Part shown: positions 24,926-34,738 of the stretch, piece by piece
Position numbering within the stretch: position 1 is the stretch's first letter
Layout: each line of letters starts with the position of its first letter
Assembly: GCA_020073615.1 (NCBI GenBank)
Contig: JAIQEX010000019.1
Location: forward strand, 1 to 64,000
Origin: Terriglobia bacterium
GTDB lineage: Bacteria; Acidobacteriota; Terriglobia; Bryobacterales; Bryobacteraceae
Direction: 5' to 3'
Length of the DNA: 64,000 nt
Translations under genes and position numbers: made by a program
Notes under the pieces: model-generated
Told to the model about the DNA's origin: nothing
The model's input: only the letters and a program-made list of their open reading frames with translations
The model's database searches: none

Positions 24926-25971
24926 AGCGGGGGCCGGGGGCTGGGGGCTGGGGGCCGGGGATCGGTACGCGGGCTTTTTTGTTGCTCGGGCTGCTCGCAC
25001 TTGCGGGGTGCGGATATTCCGATTTTACGCTGCCCCGCCTGGCCGGCGGCGATGCCAATATGACGTTCGCCTTCGACGAGCTGCCGGCGCCGGTGCTCAC
25101 GCGCGGCGAGGGGTTCGAGGCGGGCGATGTGCTCAACCCGTCCGTGATATCGAGTCGCACCATGCTCTACTCCGCATATGACGGGCGTACCTGGCGCACA
25201 CTGCAGGCCGAGTCGGAGGATGGCATCCATTGGAGGAAGCTCGGCGTCGTTCTCGCTCCCGATCCGCACACCTGGGAAGGCAGCTACATCGCCGCCAACG
25301 GCTCCGCGCTCCTCGCTTACGGGGACTTGTTCTGGTATTGGTACGTCGCCGGACCAAAAGAGAGGCCGCGCATCGGGCTGGCCCGCTCCACGCATGTGCA
25401 CACCTGGACGAAGGAGCCGAAACCGGTCCTGGAGCCCGGTCCATACGCAAGCTGGGATGAAGAGGGCGTGGCAGACCCGTACCTTATCCACATCGACTCG
25501 TATTTCTACCTCTACTATCTCGGCCAGGACCGAGCCCACCGCCAGCGCCTGGGTATGGCGCGATCCACCGATGGTGTCCACTGGCAGAAGCTCCGCGCCA
25601 ACCCGATCCTCGAGTTGGGCGGCGCCAGCGCCTTCGACGAAAACGGTCTGGGCGAACCCGCGGTATGGACTTCGCACGGCTTCTACTGGATGCTCTACAC
25701 CGGCCGCGACACGGCCGAGAATCGCCGGTTGGGCCTGGCGCGCTCCACCGATGGCGTCCACTGGCAAAAGCTTTCCACGGTATTCGCGGGCACTGCGGCG
25801 TGGGACGCGAAGGTCATCTGCGATCCCACAGTGGAGGTGAGCGGCGCGGAAATCCGCGTCTGGTTCGGCGGGGGCGACGTGGCTTCGCCCGACGAGAACC
25901 TCCACGGGCAGATCGGCTACGGGGTGCTCCGCCCGGTCTCCCGCCCGGTTAATGGTACGCTGGCGAAGTGA
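24922..25971 (+). CDS. lipoprotein with GH43/GH32-like five-bladed propeller repeats
   Basis: This 349-residue protein has a lipoprotein signal (LLLGLLALAGCG) and repeated units RIGLARSTHVHTW, RLGMARSTDGVHWQKL and RLGLARSTDGVHWQKL, each preceded by an aromatic strand (FYLYYLGQDRA, FYWMLYTGRDT). Such repeats occur in glycosidase-like five-bladed propellers (GH43/62/32 clan). A catalytic acid triad cannot be assigned with confidence. The N-terminus is encoded by an extreme G-run tract. It is coupled to the kinase gene upstream (ATGA overlap) and to bshA downstream (GTGA overlap). Confidence 0.8.
   Translation: MKRGPGAGGWGPGIGTRAFLLLGLLALAGCGYSDFTLPRLAGGDANMTFAFDELPAPVLTRGEGFEAGDVLNPSVISSRTMLYSAYDGRTWRTLQAESEDGIHWRKLGVVLAPDPHTWEGSYIAANGSALLAYGDLFWYWYVAGPKERPRIGLARSTHVHTWTKEPKPVLEPGPYASWDEEGVADPYLIHIDSYFYLYYLGQDRAHRQRLGMARSTDGVHWQKLRANPILELGGASAFDENGLGEPAVWTSHGFYWMLYTGRDTAENRRLGLARSTDGVHWQKLSTVFAGTAAWDAKVICDPTVEVSGAEIRVWFGGGDVASPDENLHGQIGYGVLRPVSRPVNGTLAK
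24929..24960 (+). repeat. G-run tract, potential G-quadruplex
   Basis: Five runs of four or five G separated by only CC or CT occupy 24929-24960, immediately after a start codon. The tract fits the G4 consensus with minimal loops on the coding strand, so it would also be present in the mRNA just behind the initiation site. Confidence 0.7.
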
Positions 25972-27104
25972 ACGTCGGCATCACCTGTTACCCCACCTAC
26001 GGCGGCAGCGGCATCGTGGCCACGGAGCTGGGCATGGAACTGGCCAACCGCGGCCACCAGGTCCATTTCATCAGCTACGCCAACCCCATAAGGCTGGATC
26101 CGGACATCCCGGGCGTGCACTACCACGAAGTCGAAGTCTCCAGCTACCCGCTGTTCCAGTACCCGCCGTACTGCCTGGCGCTGGCCTCGCGCATGGCGGA
26201 GGTGGCCGAGGCGTACAACCTCGACCTGCTGCACGTGCATTACGCCATCCCGCACTCCATCTCCGCCATGCTGGCGCAGCAGATGCTCGCCCCCATGCGC
26301 CGCCTGCCGTTCATCACTACGCTGCACGGCACCGATATTACGTTGGTGGGGACGGACGCTTCCTACTTTCCGATCACCAAATTCTCCATCGAGAAATCGG
26401 ACGGCATCAGCTCCATCAGCGAGTACCTGCGGAAACAGACCGTCGAGGTGTTCGGCGTGGCCAACGAGATCCGCGTGATCCAGAACTTCGTCAACTGCGA
26501 CCTCTACCACCCGGATGAGACCAAGACCGGCGCCGCCGCCTATGCACCCCCTGGCGAGAAGCTGCTGATTCACCTTTCCAACTTCCGGCCCGTGAAACGC
26601 GTGCTCGACTGCGTGCGCATTCTGGGCGAAGTGCGGAAAAGCGTTCCGGCGCACCTGTTGATGGTGGGCGACGGCCCCGAGCGCAGCCCGGCGGCGCACC
26701 TGGCGCGCGAAATGAAGCTGGACCGCCACATTTCGTTCCTGGGCAAGCAGAACCACGTGGAGCGGCTGATTCCGCTGGCCCACGTGCTGTTGATGCCCAG
26801 CGAGCTGGAGTCCTTCGGGCTGGTGGCGCTGGAGGCGATGGCCTGCGGGGTAGTGCCGGTGGCGACGCGCGTGGGCGGGGTGCCGGAGTTGATCACCGAT
26901 GGAGAAGACGGCTTCCTGGAGGCGGTGGGCGATATCCCCGCGCAGGCGGCGCGCGTGGTGGCGTTGCTCACCGACGATACCCTGCACTACCGCATGCGCA
27001 AGGCCGGGCGGTGGAACGCCGCGGAGCGCTTCTGCTCGGAGAAGATCATCCCGCTCTACGAAAAGTACTATCGGGACGTGCTGAACGGCGCCGCGCCCCA
27101 GTGA
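25968..27104 (+). CDS. bshA: N-acetylglucosaminyl L-malate synthase (bacillithiol step 1)
   Basis: This 378-residue GT4 enzyme joins UDP-GlcNAc and L-malate, the first step of bacillithiol synthesis. BshA marks include GITCYPTYGGSGIVATELG, HVHYAIPHSISA, TTLHGTDITLVGTD and SFGLVALEAMACGVVPVATR (nucleotide-sugar site). The GTG start overlaps the preceding stop by 4 bp. Genes for the later steps (bshB, bshC) are not in the window, but a YpdA-like bacillithiol disulfide reductase is encoded at 36164-37150. Confidence 0.93.
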   Translation: MNVGITCYPTYGGSGIVATELGMELANRGHQVHFISYANPIRLDPDIPGVHYHEVEVSSYPLFQYPPYCLALASRMAEVAEAYNLDLLHVHYAIPHSISAMLAQQMLAPMRRLPFITTLHGTDITLVGTDASYFPITKFSIEKSDGISSISEYLRKQTVEVFGVANEIRVIQNFVNCDLYHPDETKTGAAAYAPPGEKLLIHLSNFRPVKRVLDCVRILGEVRKSVPAHLLMVGDGPERSPAAHLAREMKLDRHISFLGKQNHVERLIPLAHVLLMPSELESFGLVALEAMACGVVPVATRVGGVPELITDGEDGFLEAVGDIPAQAARVVALLTDDTLHYRMRKAGRWNAAERFCSEKIIPLYEKYYRDVLNGAAPQ

Positions 27105-27177
27105 ATTGCCTGTTCAGCACGTAGCCGAACGGGCGCGAGCCGCGGCACGATAGAATAGGAGCCAGCAGAGTGTCCGC

Positions 27178-27735
27178 ATGGCAAGCCTTCCCAAGATCGG
27201 AACCGTCACGTACCAGGAGTGGCTGAAGATGCCCATCGTGCAGGACGGCCGGGAAGAAGTCGTAGATGGTGAGATTCGGATTATGCCCCCCAACAAAATG
27301 CCTCACCCCAGGATTGTGCGTACTCTGGCCACGGCTTTTCTTCGGCAGTTGGACCCGGCGGCTACGGAATTGCTGTTCAGCGACTTCGGGCTGGTGATTC
27401 GTACGGAGCCGTTGACGTGCCGCGAGCCGGATCTGGCGGTGTTCGACCGCTCGGAGATGGTCGAACGCGACGGCTATATTCACTCCGCGCCGCAGCTTGT
27501 CGTCGAGGTGCTGTCGCCCTCCGAATCGCGCAAGGAGATCGGCGAGAAACTGCGCGATTACGAAAGCATCGGTACGCCGGAGGTGTGGCTGGTGAGCCCC
27601 GAGGCGGGCACCGTCGAAGTCCTGATGCTCGCGGACGGGCGCCTGGCGCGCGCTGCCATCCTGGCCGAGGGCGCGCTGCGGCCCCGCCGCTTCCCGCACG
27701 TCGAAATCCCCATTGCCGCCATCTGGCCCGACTGA
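27178..27735 (+). CDS. Uma2 family (DUF820) endonuclease-like protein
   Basis: This 185-residue Uma2 protein has a PD-(D/E)XK-type fold. Visible marks are TYQEWLKMPIVQDGREEVVDG, CREPDLAVFDRSE and QLVVEVLSPSESRKEIGEKL, then YESIGTPEVWLVSPE. The acidic residues of EPDLAVF and VVEVLSP plus the following Lys form the expected active site. Uma2 genes are usually multi-copy and of unknown cellular role. Its stop overlaps the next start (TGATG). Confidence 0.9.
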   Translation: MASLPKIGTVTYQEWLKMPIVQDGREEVVDGEIRIMPPNKMPHPRIVRTLATAFLRQLDPAATELLFSDFGLVIRTEPLTCREPDLAVFDRSEMVERDGYIHSAPQLVVEVLSPSESRKEIGEKLRDYESIGTPEVWLVSPEAGTVEVLMLADGRLARAAILAEGALRPRRFPHVEIPIAAIWPD

Positions 27736-29195
27736 TGTTTCGCCTCACGGCAGTCCTGCTGCTAGCCGCCGCGGCCTCGCCGGCCGCCGACGACCTCTCC
27801 TCGCAGGTGAAGCGTGTCATGGACGCCTACGCCATTGTCGAGGGCAACGCGGCCGACCCCATCGCCTCCGAGCAGGCCTTCTATCAGGGCGCCATCCCCG
27901 GGCTGCTGCGCAGCCTCGACCCGCACTCCGTGTTCTTCGATCCCGGACAGTTCGACCAGCTCAAGAAGATGGAGGCGTCCACGCAGAAGGGCTTCGGCAG
28001 CGTGGTCTCGATTCTGCCGGGACGCGTGATCGTGCTCCAGACGCTGCCCGGCACGCCGTCGGCCAAGAGCGGGCTCGCGCCGGGGGACGAGATCATGGCC
28101 GTCAACGGCTACGCCATCGCCCGGCTCGACCTCGACCAGATTTCGCAACTGCTCGGGGAATCGCGCCAGCGCCAGGCGCAGATCGAAGTGCGCCGCCCCG
28201 GCTCGGCCCGCATGATGCATTTCGTCCTGACACCCGAGGAGATGCAGTCCCCAAGCGTCGACCGGGTTTTCTTCGTCGGCGCCGGCATCGGCTACATTCG
28301 CGTCTCGAGCTTCGATGAAAAGACCGGAGGCCAGGTTAAAGAGGCCATCGAAAAGCTGGGCGGGGACCGTCTGGCCGGACTGGTGCTCGACCTGCGCAAC
28401 AACCCCGGCGGCCTGGTCACCTCGGCGCTCGAAACCGCGTCGCTGTTTCTGCGTCCCGGCCTGAAGATCGTCACCGTGCGCGGCCGCCACGTGCCGGAAA
28501 AATCCGAGGCCGTGCCGCGCGATGCCAAGCCCTACGGATTCAAGCTGGCGATCCTGGTGAACGAGAAGACCGCCAGCGCCTCGGAGATCGTCTCGGGCGC
28601 CATGCAGGACCACGACCGCGCCACCATCCTGGGCGAGCCCAGCTACGGCAAAGGGCTGGTGCAAAGCGTATTTCCGCTGACCGAACAAGCGGGGCTCGCG
28701 CTCACCACCGCGCTTTATTACACGCCCAGCGGCCGCTCCATTCAGAAGCCGCTCGACACCGCGCGCTTCGAACTCGGCGCCACCACGGCTCACCCCAACA
28801 CGCAATCGGAATTTCATACCGACAAGGGACGTCCGGTCACCGGAGGCGGCGGAATTCAGCCGGATCTGGTGGTCTATCCGCCGTACATGAACCGGCTGCG
28901 CGCGGTGCTGGACGCCAGCGCGTCGTTCACCGATTTCGCCACCGCATATCTGCGCCAGAACAAGGTCACCGAAGATTTCGAGGTTACGCCCCAGATCCTG
29001 GATGAGTTTCAAGCGTTCGCGATCGCGCGCCGCATTCTGCCCGGTGTGACCGAATGGTCGGCCGAACGCGAGTTTGTCCGCAATCGGATTAAGACAGAGA
29101 TCTTCAACCAGGCGTTCGGCGTGGAAAAAGGCGATGAAGTCGAGGCCCGGCGCGACCCGGTGATACAGAAAGCGGTCGAGGTCCTAGGCTCGTAA
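27735..29195 (+). CDS. S41 family C-terminal processing protease
   Basis: This 486-residue exported serine protease starts with a signal peptide (MFRLTAVLLLAAAASPAA). A PDZ domain (about residues 90-165: LPGTPSAKSGLAPGDEIMAV) precedes the catalytic core, with GLVLDLRNNPGGLV, the nucleophile region NEKTASASEIVSGA and the general-base Lys in GEPSYGKGLVQ. It cleaves C-terminal tails of envelope proteins. The start ATG overlaps the Uma2 stop by one base. Confidence 0.92.
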   Translation: MFRLTAVLLLAAAASPAADDLSSQVKRVMDAYAIVEGNAADPIASEQAFYQGAIPGLLRSLDPHSVFFDPGQFDQLKKMEASTQKGFGSVVSILPGRVIVLQTLPGTPSAKSGLAPGDEIMAVNGYAIARLDLDQISQLLGESRQRQAQIEVRRPGSARMMHFVLTPEEMQSPSVDRVFFVGAGIGYIRVSSFDEKTGGQVKEAIEKLGGDRLAGLVLDLRNNPGGLVTSALETASLFLRPGLKIVTVRGRHVPEKSEAVPRDAKPYGFKLAILVNEKTASASEIVSGAMQDHDRATILGEPSYGKGLVQSVFPLTEQAGLALTTALYYTPSGRSIQKPLDTARFELGATTAHPNTQSEFHTDKGRPVTGGGGIQPDLVVYPPYMNRLRAVLDASASFTDFATAYLRQNKVTEDFEVTPQILDEFQAFAIARRILPGVTEWSAEREFVRNRIKTEIFNQAFGVEKGDEVEARRDPVIQKAVEVLGS

Positions 29196-29606
29196 CCGGG
29201 CCGGACTGCGGTAAACCCCGAGCAGCAGAAACGCCGTGCCCGTGAATACTGAGACCGGCCAAATTGTAAACCAGAGTAGCGGCGATTCGAGGAACATCAG
29301 GGCGGCGCCCGACCAGGTGAGCGCGGCCCTGTAACGAATCTCGCCCATGACGGCCAGCGCGATGGCGAGCAGAATTCCCCCCGGACAAACCAGCAGTTTC
29401 ACCACGGCATGAGTCCTCGTTTCTCCGCTCGCGCCGGTATGGCGGCAGGGTCCCCCGGCGGGCAGACTGAGCGTGCCACTGGAAGGGACGCCCCATTGCC
29501 AGCACGGATCGACAAGCTCAGAAACGGTAACGGCAATCGCGTGAACCGCAACCACTCCCAGAATCAGCGAACCGGCCGCCGCCACGGCTAAAACGATAGA
29601 GCGCAT
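29184..29606 (-). CDS. small membrane protein of unknown function
   Basis: This 140-residue protein has three predicted membrane helices: VLAVAAAGSLILGVVAVHAI, then LLVCPGGILLAIALAVMG and a C-terminal pair around LLWFTIWPVSVFTGTAFLLL. Cysteines in PCWQW and GGPCRH could pair outside the membrane. I do not recognise a family. ATG 29606 is supported by GGAGG five bases upstream. Its end overlaps the S41 protease gene by 12 bp in convergent orientation. Confidence 0.65.
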   Translation of the reverse strand: MRSIVLAVAAAGSLILGVVAVHAIAVTVSELVDPCWQWGVPSSGTLSLPAGGPCRHTGASGETRTHAVVKLLVCPGGILLAIALAVMGEIRYRAALTWSGAALMFLESPLLWFTIWPVSVFTGTAFLLLGVYRSPARLRA

Positions 29607-29633
29607 GCCTTCCTCCAAATTCGATGTCAGTGT

Positions 29634-29663
29634 AACATACGATGTACCCGTTTGATTGCCCAA
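29634..29663 (-). promoter_or_regulatory. candidate promoter for the small membrane gene
   Basis: On the minus strand, TTGGGC (29663-29658) and TATGTT (29639-29634) are separated by 18 bp and lie about 30 bp upstream of the ribosome site. A 17-bp-period repeat of CCAAACATGCGGTT (29660-29673 and 29677-29690) lies beside it and may be an operator. Confidence 0.35.
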
Positions 29664-29724
29664 ACATGCGGTTTGACCAAACATGCGGTTGCGCGGTTGC
29701 TAGCCAGCCTGATCTGTAATGGCG

Positions 29725-30528
29725 TCAATTCAAGGTGCGTACCAACAGGGCATCCGGAATTGACAGCAGCGATGTGCACGCTGGCCCCTCAATGGTAATG
29801 CTGTAGTTGCCAAACAGATTTCCGTCACCATCCCCGTATATTTCCATTGGGTCGTAAAAAGCGTACACGCTATCGGTGCAGACAGGAAAACTGTCGTCCT
29901 CCCAAATTACGACGCTGTATCCACCCGTAGTGGTAAGCCAGTGACGTCCGTCCATTTGACATGACTGCTCCGTCCTTAGCGTAGCGAAGTAGATGTACCA
30001 ACCAGAGAAAAAGGCGGGGACGTGTCGGCTCAAACTGTTCGTAGTCGCGCAATTGTGTTGAGTCCAGGTCCAAGACAAGTCTACTTCCTCGGAAGTTGTC
30101 CAAATAAAGACCGGATCCCGAACGTGCGCCTGCAGGTACCCTGCGCTCGTTACTGGGTTAAGGACTAAATTGGGCCCAGTCGGCACCGCCGGGGATGATG
30201 GCGGTGGGCTCATCGGCGCAATCTGATCTTCGGGAGGCTGACCGACTTCCATTTCCAACTCACAGCCGGCTGGCGTACGCCGCACCGCCGACTTGGGGCG
30301 CGCTTCAACCGCTCTCTCTCCCGGCTTTAGAGAGAGGTGAATCGTGCAAGCATCTGGTATTAATGTGCCTGCAATTGGTCCGGATGTTACTCGGTAGCTT
30401 GGTCTAAGCGTGCCTTTAACGGTCACGACTTTGCTGTTGATCAGCGAGTAGTCTGTTCGTCGGTCCTGGGGCTGAGCTGCGATAGTGCCTACTGATATAA
30501 GAAACGTCGCCACTGTCCTGGACTTCAT
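29725..30528 (-). CDS. exported protein of unknown function
   Basis: From ATG 30528 (ribosome site GGAAGGAG, 5 bases) the product is 267 residues with a signal-like start ([20 protein letters not shown]), a Pro-rich linker ([15 protein letters not shown]) and a beta-rich C-terminal half with Trp-rich stretches ([18 protein letters not shown]). I recognise no family. The frame stays open upstream to an ATG at 30798, which would add two copies of a membrane helix (see the repeat). Either two starts are used or the longer 357-residue form is the real protein. GC content is visibly lower than in the flanking genes. Confidence 0.6.
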   Translation of the reverse strand: MKSRTVATFLISVGTIAAQPQDRRTDYSLINSKVVTVKGTLRPSYRVTSGPIAGTLIPDACTIHLSLKPGERAVEARPKSAVRRTPAGCELEMEVGQPPEDQIAPMSPPPSSPAVPTGPNLVLNPVTSAGYLQAHVRDPVFIWTTSEEVDLSWTWTQHNCATTNSLSRHVPAFFSGWYIYFATLRTEQSCQMDGRHWLTTTGGYSVVIWEDDSFPVCTDSVYAFYDPMEIYGDGDGNLFGNYSITIEGPACTSLLSIPDALLVRTLN

Positions 30529-30543
30529 TGGGGCTCCTTCCTT

Positions 30544-30777
30544 TCTTAGCAGGAGTGTCTTGAGCATAGCCCCAAGTAAGAAAGATATCAAGGCCGTAAT
30601 AGTGGCAATTAGAAAAATGAGTACTACGGGGAATCCTGGTAGGGTGACGTCGTGGCCCGATCTTAGCAGGAGTGTCTTGAGCATAGCCCCAAGTAAGAAA
30701 GATATCAAGGCCGTAATAGTGGCAATTAGAAAAATGAGTACTACGGGGAATCCTGGTAGGGTGACGTCGTGGCCCGA
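30544..30777. repeat. 117-bp perfect tandem duplication encoding a membrane helix
   Basis: Bases 30544-30660 are repeated without change at 30661-30777. The period is 39 codons, and the minus strand stays open through both copies. Each copy encodes [20 protein letters not shown], then [19 protein letters not shown]: one strongly hydrophobic helix with a basic end. It sits in frame upstream of the exported protein at 29725-30528, with a possible start at 30798 (MPRQRRK). Identity of the copies points to a recent duplication or an assembly artefact. Confidence 0.9.
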
Positions 30778-30823
30778 TTTTCTTCTTTGGCGTGGCATAA
30801 TGATTACCGGGGGGATTTCCACT

Positions 30824-32107
<1,284 letters not shown>

Positions 32108-32119
32108 CATGAGGCGGGG

Positions 32120-34738
32120 GTGCCGCTGATGTCCGCCGACGCCTCCACGCCGCTCATGCGGCAGTACCACAGCATCAAGCAGCAGGTTCCGGGCGCGCTG
32201 CTCATGTTCCGCCTGGGCGATTTCTACGAGCTGTTTTTCGAGGACGCCGTGGTGGCCGCGCGCGAGCTCGAAATCACGCTCACCGCGCGCAACAAGGAAA
32301 AGGGCGCCGCCATTCCCATGTGCGGCGTGCCGTATCACGCGGCCGAGGGTTACATCGCGCGCCTCATTCAGAAGGGCCACCGCGTGGCCATCTGCGACCA
32401 GATGGAAGATCCGCGCCTCGCCAAGAAACTGGTGAAGCGCGAAGTCACGCGCGTGGTCACTCCGGGGACCGCCATGGACCCCAACCTGGTGCGCTCGCGC
32501 GAGAACAACTACCTGGCCGCGGTGGCGCGCGGAGAGGACCGCTCCGCGGTGGCCCACGTCGATCTCTCCACCGGCGAGTTCCGCGTCACGGAGTTGGAGC
32601 CCGCCGAGGTCGCGGGCGCGCTCGAACAACTGGGCGCGCGCGAGGTGCTGTTCCCCGGCGAACTCCCCCTGCTCACCGGCCAGGAAGGGCCTGCTCCGCG
32701 ATTTGTGCGCACGGAGCTGGAAGAGTGGATTTTCAGCGGCGATTACGCGGACCGCACGCTGCGCGAGCATTTCAAGCTGCTCTCGCTCGATGGCTGCGGC
32801 CTGGCCGGCCATCCCGCGGCGGTGGGCGCGGCGGGCGCCATCCTGCATTACCTTCGCGATACCCAGCGCGGGGGGCTCGACCACCTCGACCGCCCGGCCT
32901 ACTACGACCGCGCCGGCTCCATGGTGCTCGATGCCGTTACTGTGCGTAACCTGGAGCTGGTCGAGCCGCTCTTCGCGGCCGATGCCGCCGCCGATTCACG
33001 CGCCACGGTGCTCGGCGGACTGGACCAGACGCTCACCGGCATGGGCGGCCGCCTGCTCCGCCAGCGCCTGCTGCGGCCTTCCATGGACCGCGCGGAAATC
33101 GACCAGCGCCTCGACGCCGTGGGAGAACTGCTGCGCGAGACCATCCTGCGCGCGGAACTGCGCAAGCATCTGGGCGGCATCCTCGATCTCGAACGTCTGC
33201 TCGCCAAGGTGACGCTCGGCTCCGCCGGCCCGCGCGACCTGCTGGCGCTCGGGCGCTCGCTCGCAGCGATTCCCGCGCTCAAGCGCTGCTTCGATACCCG
33301 GCAGGCGGCGCGTCTGCGCGCGATCGAGGAACGGCTCGACGACGTTCCCGAAGCCGCGGGCCTCATCTCCGACGCCATCGCCGACGAGCCGCCGCTCTCT
33401 ATCGCCGATGGCGGCGCCATCCGCCCCGGCTTCAACCCCGAGCTCGACGAGCTGCGCGATCTCAGCCGCAACGGCCGCCAGTATATCGCCCAGATCGAAG
33501 CGCGCGAGCGGCAGCGCACCGGCATCCAGTCGCTCAAGGTGCGCTTCAACAACGTGTTCGGCTACTACATCGAGATCACGCGCGCCAACCAGCACCTGGC
33601 CCCCGCCGATTACGAGCGCAAGCAGACGCTGGCCAACGCGGAGCGCTTCACCACCCCTGAGCTGAAGGATTACGAGCGCAAGGTGCTGGACGCCGAAGAC
33701 AAGATCCTCACCCTCGAGAAGGAGCTTTTCACCCAGGTGCGTAAACGCGCGGCTGCCGAGGCGCAACGCATTCGCGCCACCGCCTCGGCCGTGGCCGAAC
33801 TGGATGTGACCGCATCGCTGGCCCAGGTGGCCGCCGAACACCGCTACCAGCGGCCGGCTTTTTCCGAGAACGGCGAAATGCGCATCCTGGCCGGCCGCCA
33901 CGCGGTGATCGAGCGGCTCACCGAGCAGGAGGCCGCCCGCTTCATCCCCAACGATCTATACCTCAACGATTCCACCGACCTGATCGCCATCATCACCGGG
34001 CCCAACATGGGCGGCAAGTCCACCTACCTGCGCCAGGCCGCGCTCATCGCCATCCTGGCGCAGATGGGCTCGTTCGTGCCCGCCGAATCCGCCAGCCTGC
34101 CCGTTATCGACCGCATCTTCACGCGCATCGGCGCGTCCGACAACCTTTCCCGCGGGCGCTCCACGTTCATGGTCGAGATGACCGAGACGGCCGTGATCCT
34201 GAACACCGCCACGCCGCGCAGCTTCATCGTGCTCGACGAAATCGGCCGCGGCACCGCCACCTTCGACGGCCTGGCGCTGGCCTGGGCGGTGGTCGAGCAC
34301 ATCCACGCGCGCACCCGCGCCAAGACCCTTTTCGCCACGCACTATCACGAGCTGACCGAACTGGCCGAACTGCTCGATGGCGTGCGCAACCTGCACGTCT
34401 CCGTGAAGGAGGCCGGCGACCACATCATCTTCCTGCGCAAGGTGGAGCCGGGCCGCGCCGACCGCAGCTACGGCATCGAAGTTGCGCGCCTGGCGGGCCT
34501 GCCCCTGGGCGTGATCGAGCGCGCGCGCGAGGTTTTGAAACTGCACGAGCGCACCGAGCACGCGGTCTCGGGCGAGCTGACGAAGACCGAGGAAGCCGGG
34601 CCGGTGCAGATTCAGCTTTTCGAGCCCCTGGGCTACGGCATTGCCGAGCGCGTCCGCGGCCTGGATCTGGACCGGCTGCGCCCCATCGAAGCCCTGCAAC
34701 TGCTCAGCGAATTGCAGAAGGAGCTGAAACGATCGTGA
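32120..34738 (+). CDS. mutS: DNA mismatch repair protein MutS
   Basis: This 872-residue protein has the mismatch-reading motif MFRLGDFYELFFEDA (about residues 30-44), connector, lever and clamp regions, and the ATPase with Walker A GPNMGGKSTYLRQ (about 623-635), Walker B FIVLDEIGRGTATFDG and FATHYHELTEL. It recognises mispairs after replication. The GTG start is preferred because GAGG lies five bases upstream; ATG 32129 is an alternative. Its stop overlaps the GTG of anmK (GTGA). mutL is not in the window. Confidence 0.96.
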   Translation: MPLMSADASTPLMRQYHSIKQQVPGALLMFRLGDFYELFFEDAVVAARELEITLTARNKEKGAAIPMCGVPYHAAEGYIARLIQKGHRVAICDQMEDPRLAKKLVKREVTRVVTPGTAMDPNLVRSRENNYLAAVARGEDRSAVAHVDLSTGEFRVTELEPAEVAGALEQLGAREVLFPGELPLLTGQEGPAPRFVRTELEEWIFSGDYADRTLREHFKLLSLDGCGLAGHPAAVGAAGAILHYLRDTQRGGLDHLDRPAYYDRAGSMVLDAVTVRNLELVEPLFAADAAADSRATVLGGLDQTLTGMGGRLLRQRLLRPSMDRAEIDQRLDAVGELLRETILRAELRKHLGGILDLERLLAKVTLGSAGPRDLLALGRSLAAIPALKRCFDTRQAARLRAIEERLDDVPEAAGLISDAIADEPPLSIADGGAIRPGFNPELDELRDLSRNGRQYIAQIEARERQRTGIQSLKVRFNNVFGYYIEITRANQHLAPADYERKQTLANAERFTTPELKDYERKVLDAEDKILTLEKELFTQVRKRAAAEAQRIRATASAVAELDVTASLAQVAAEHRYQRPAFSENGEMRILAGRHAVIERLTEQEAARFIPNDLYLNDSTDLIAIITGPNMGGKSTYLRQAALIAILAQMGSFVPAESASLPVIDRIFTRIGASDNLSRGRSTFMVEMTETAVILNTATPRSFIVLDEIGRGTATFDGLALAWAVVEHIHARTRAKTLFATHYHELTELAELLDGVRNLHVSVKEAGDHIIFLRKVEPGRADRSYGIEVARLAGLPLGVIERAREVLKLHERTEHAVSGELTKTEEAGPVQIQLFEPLGYGIAERVRGLDLDRLRPIEALQLLSELQKELKRS

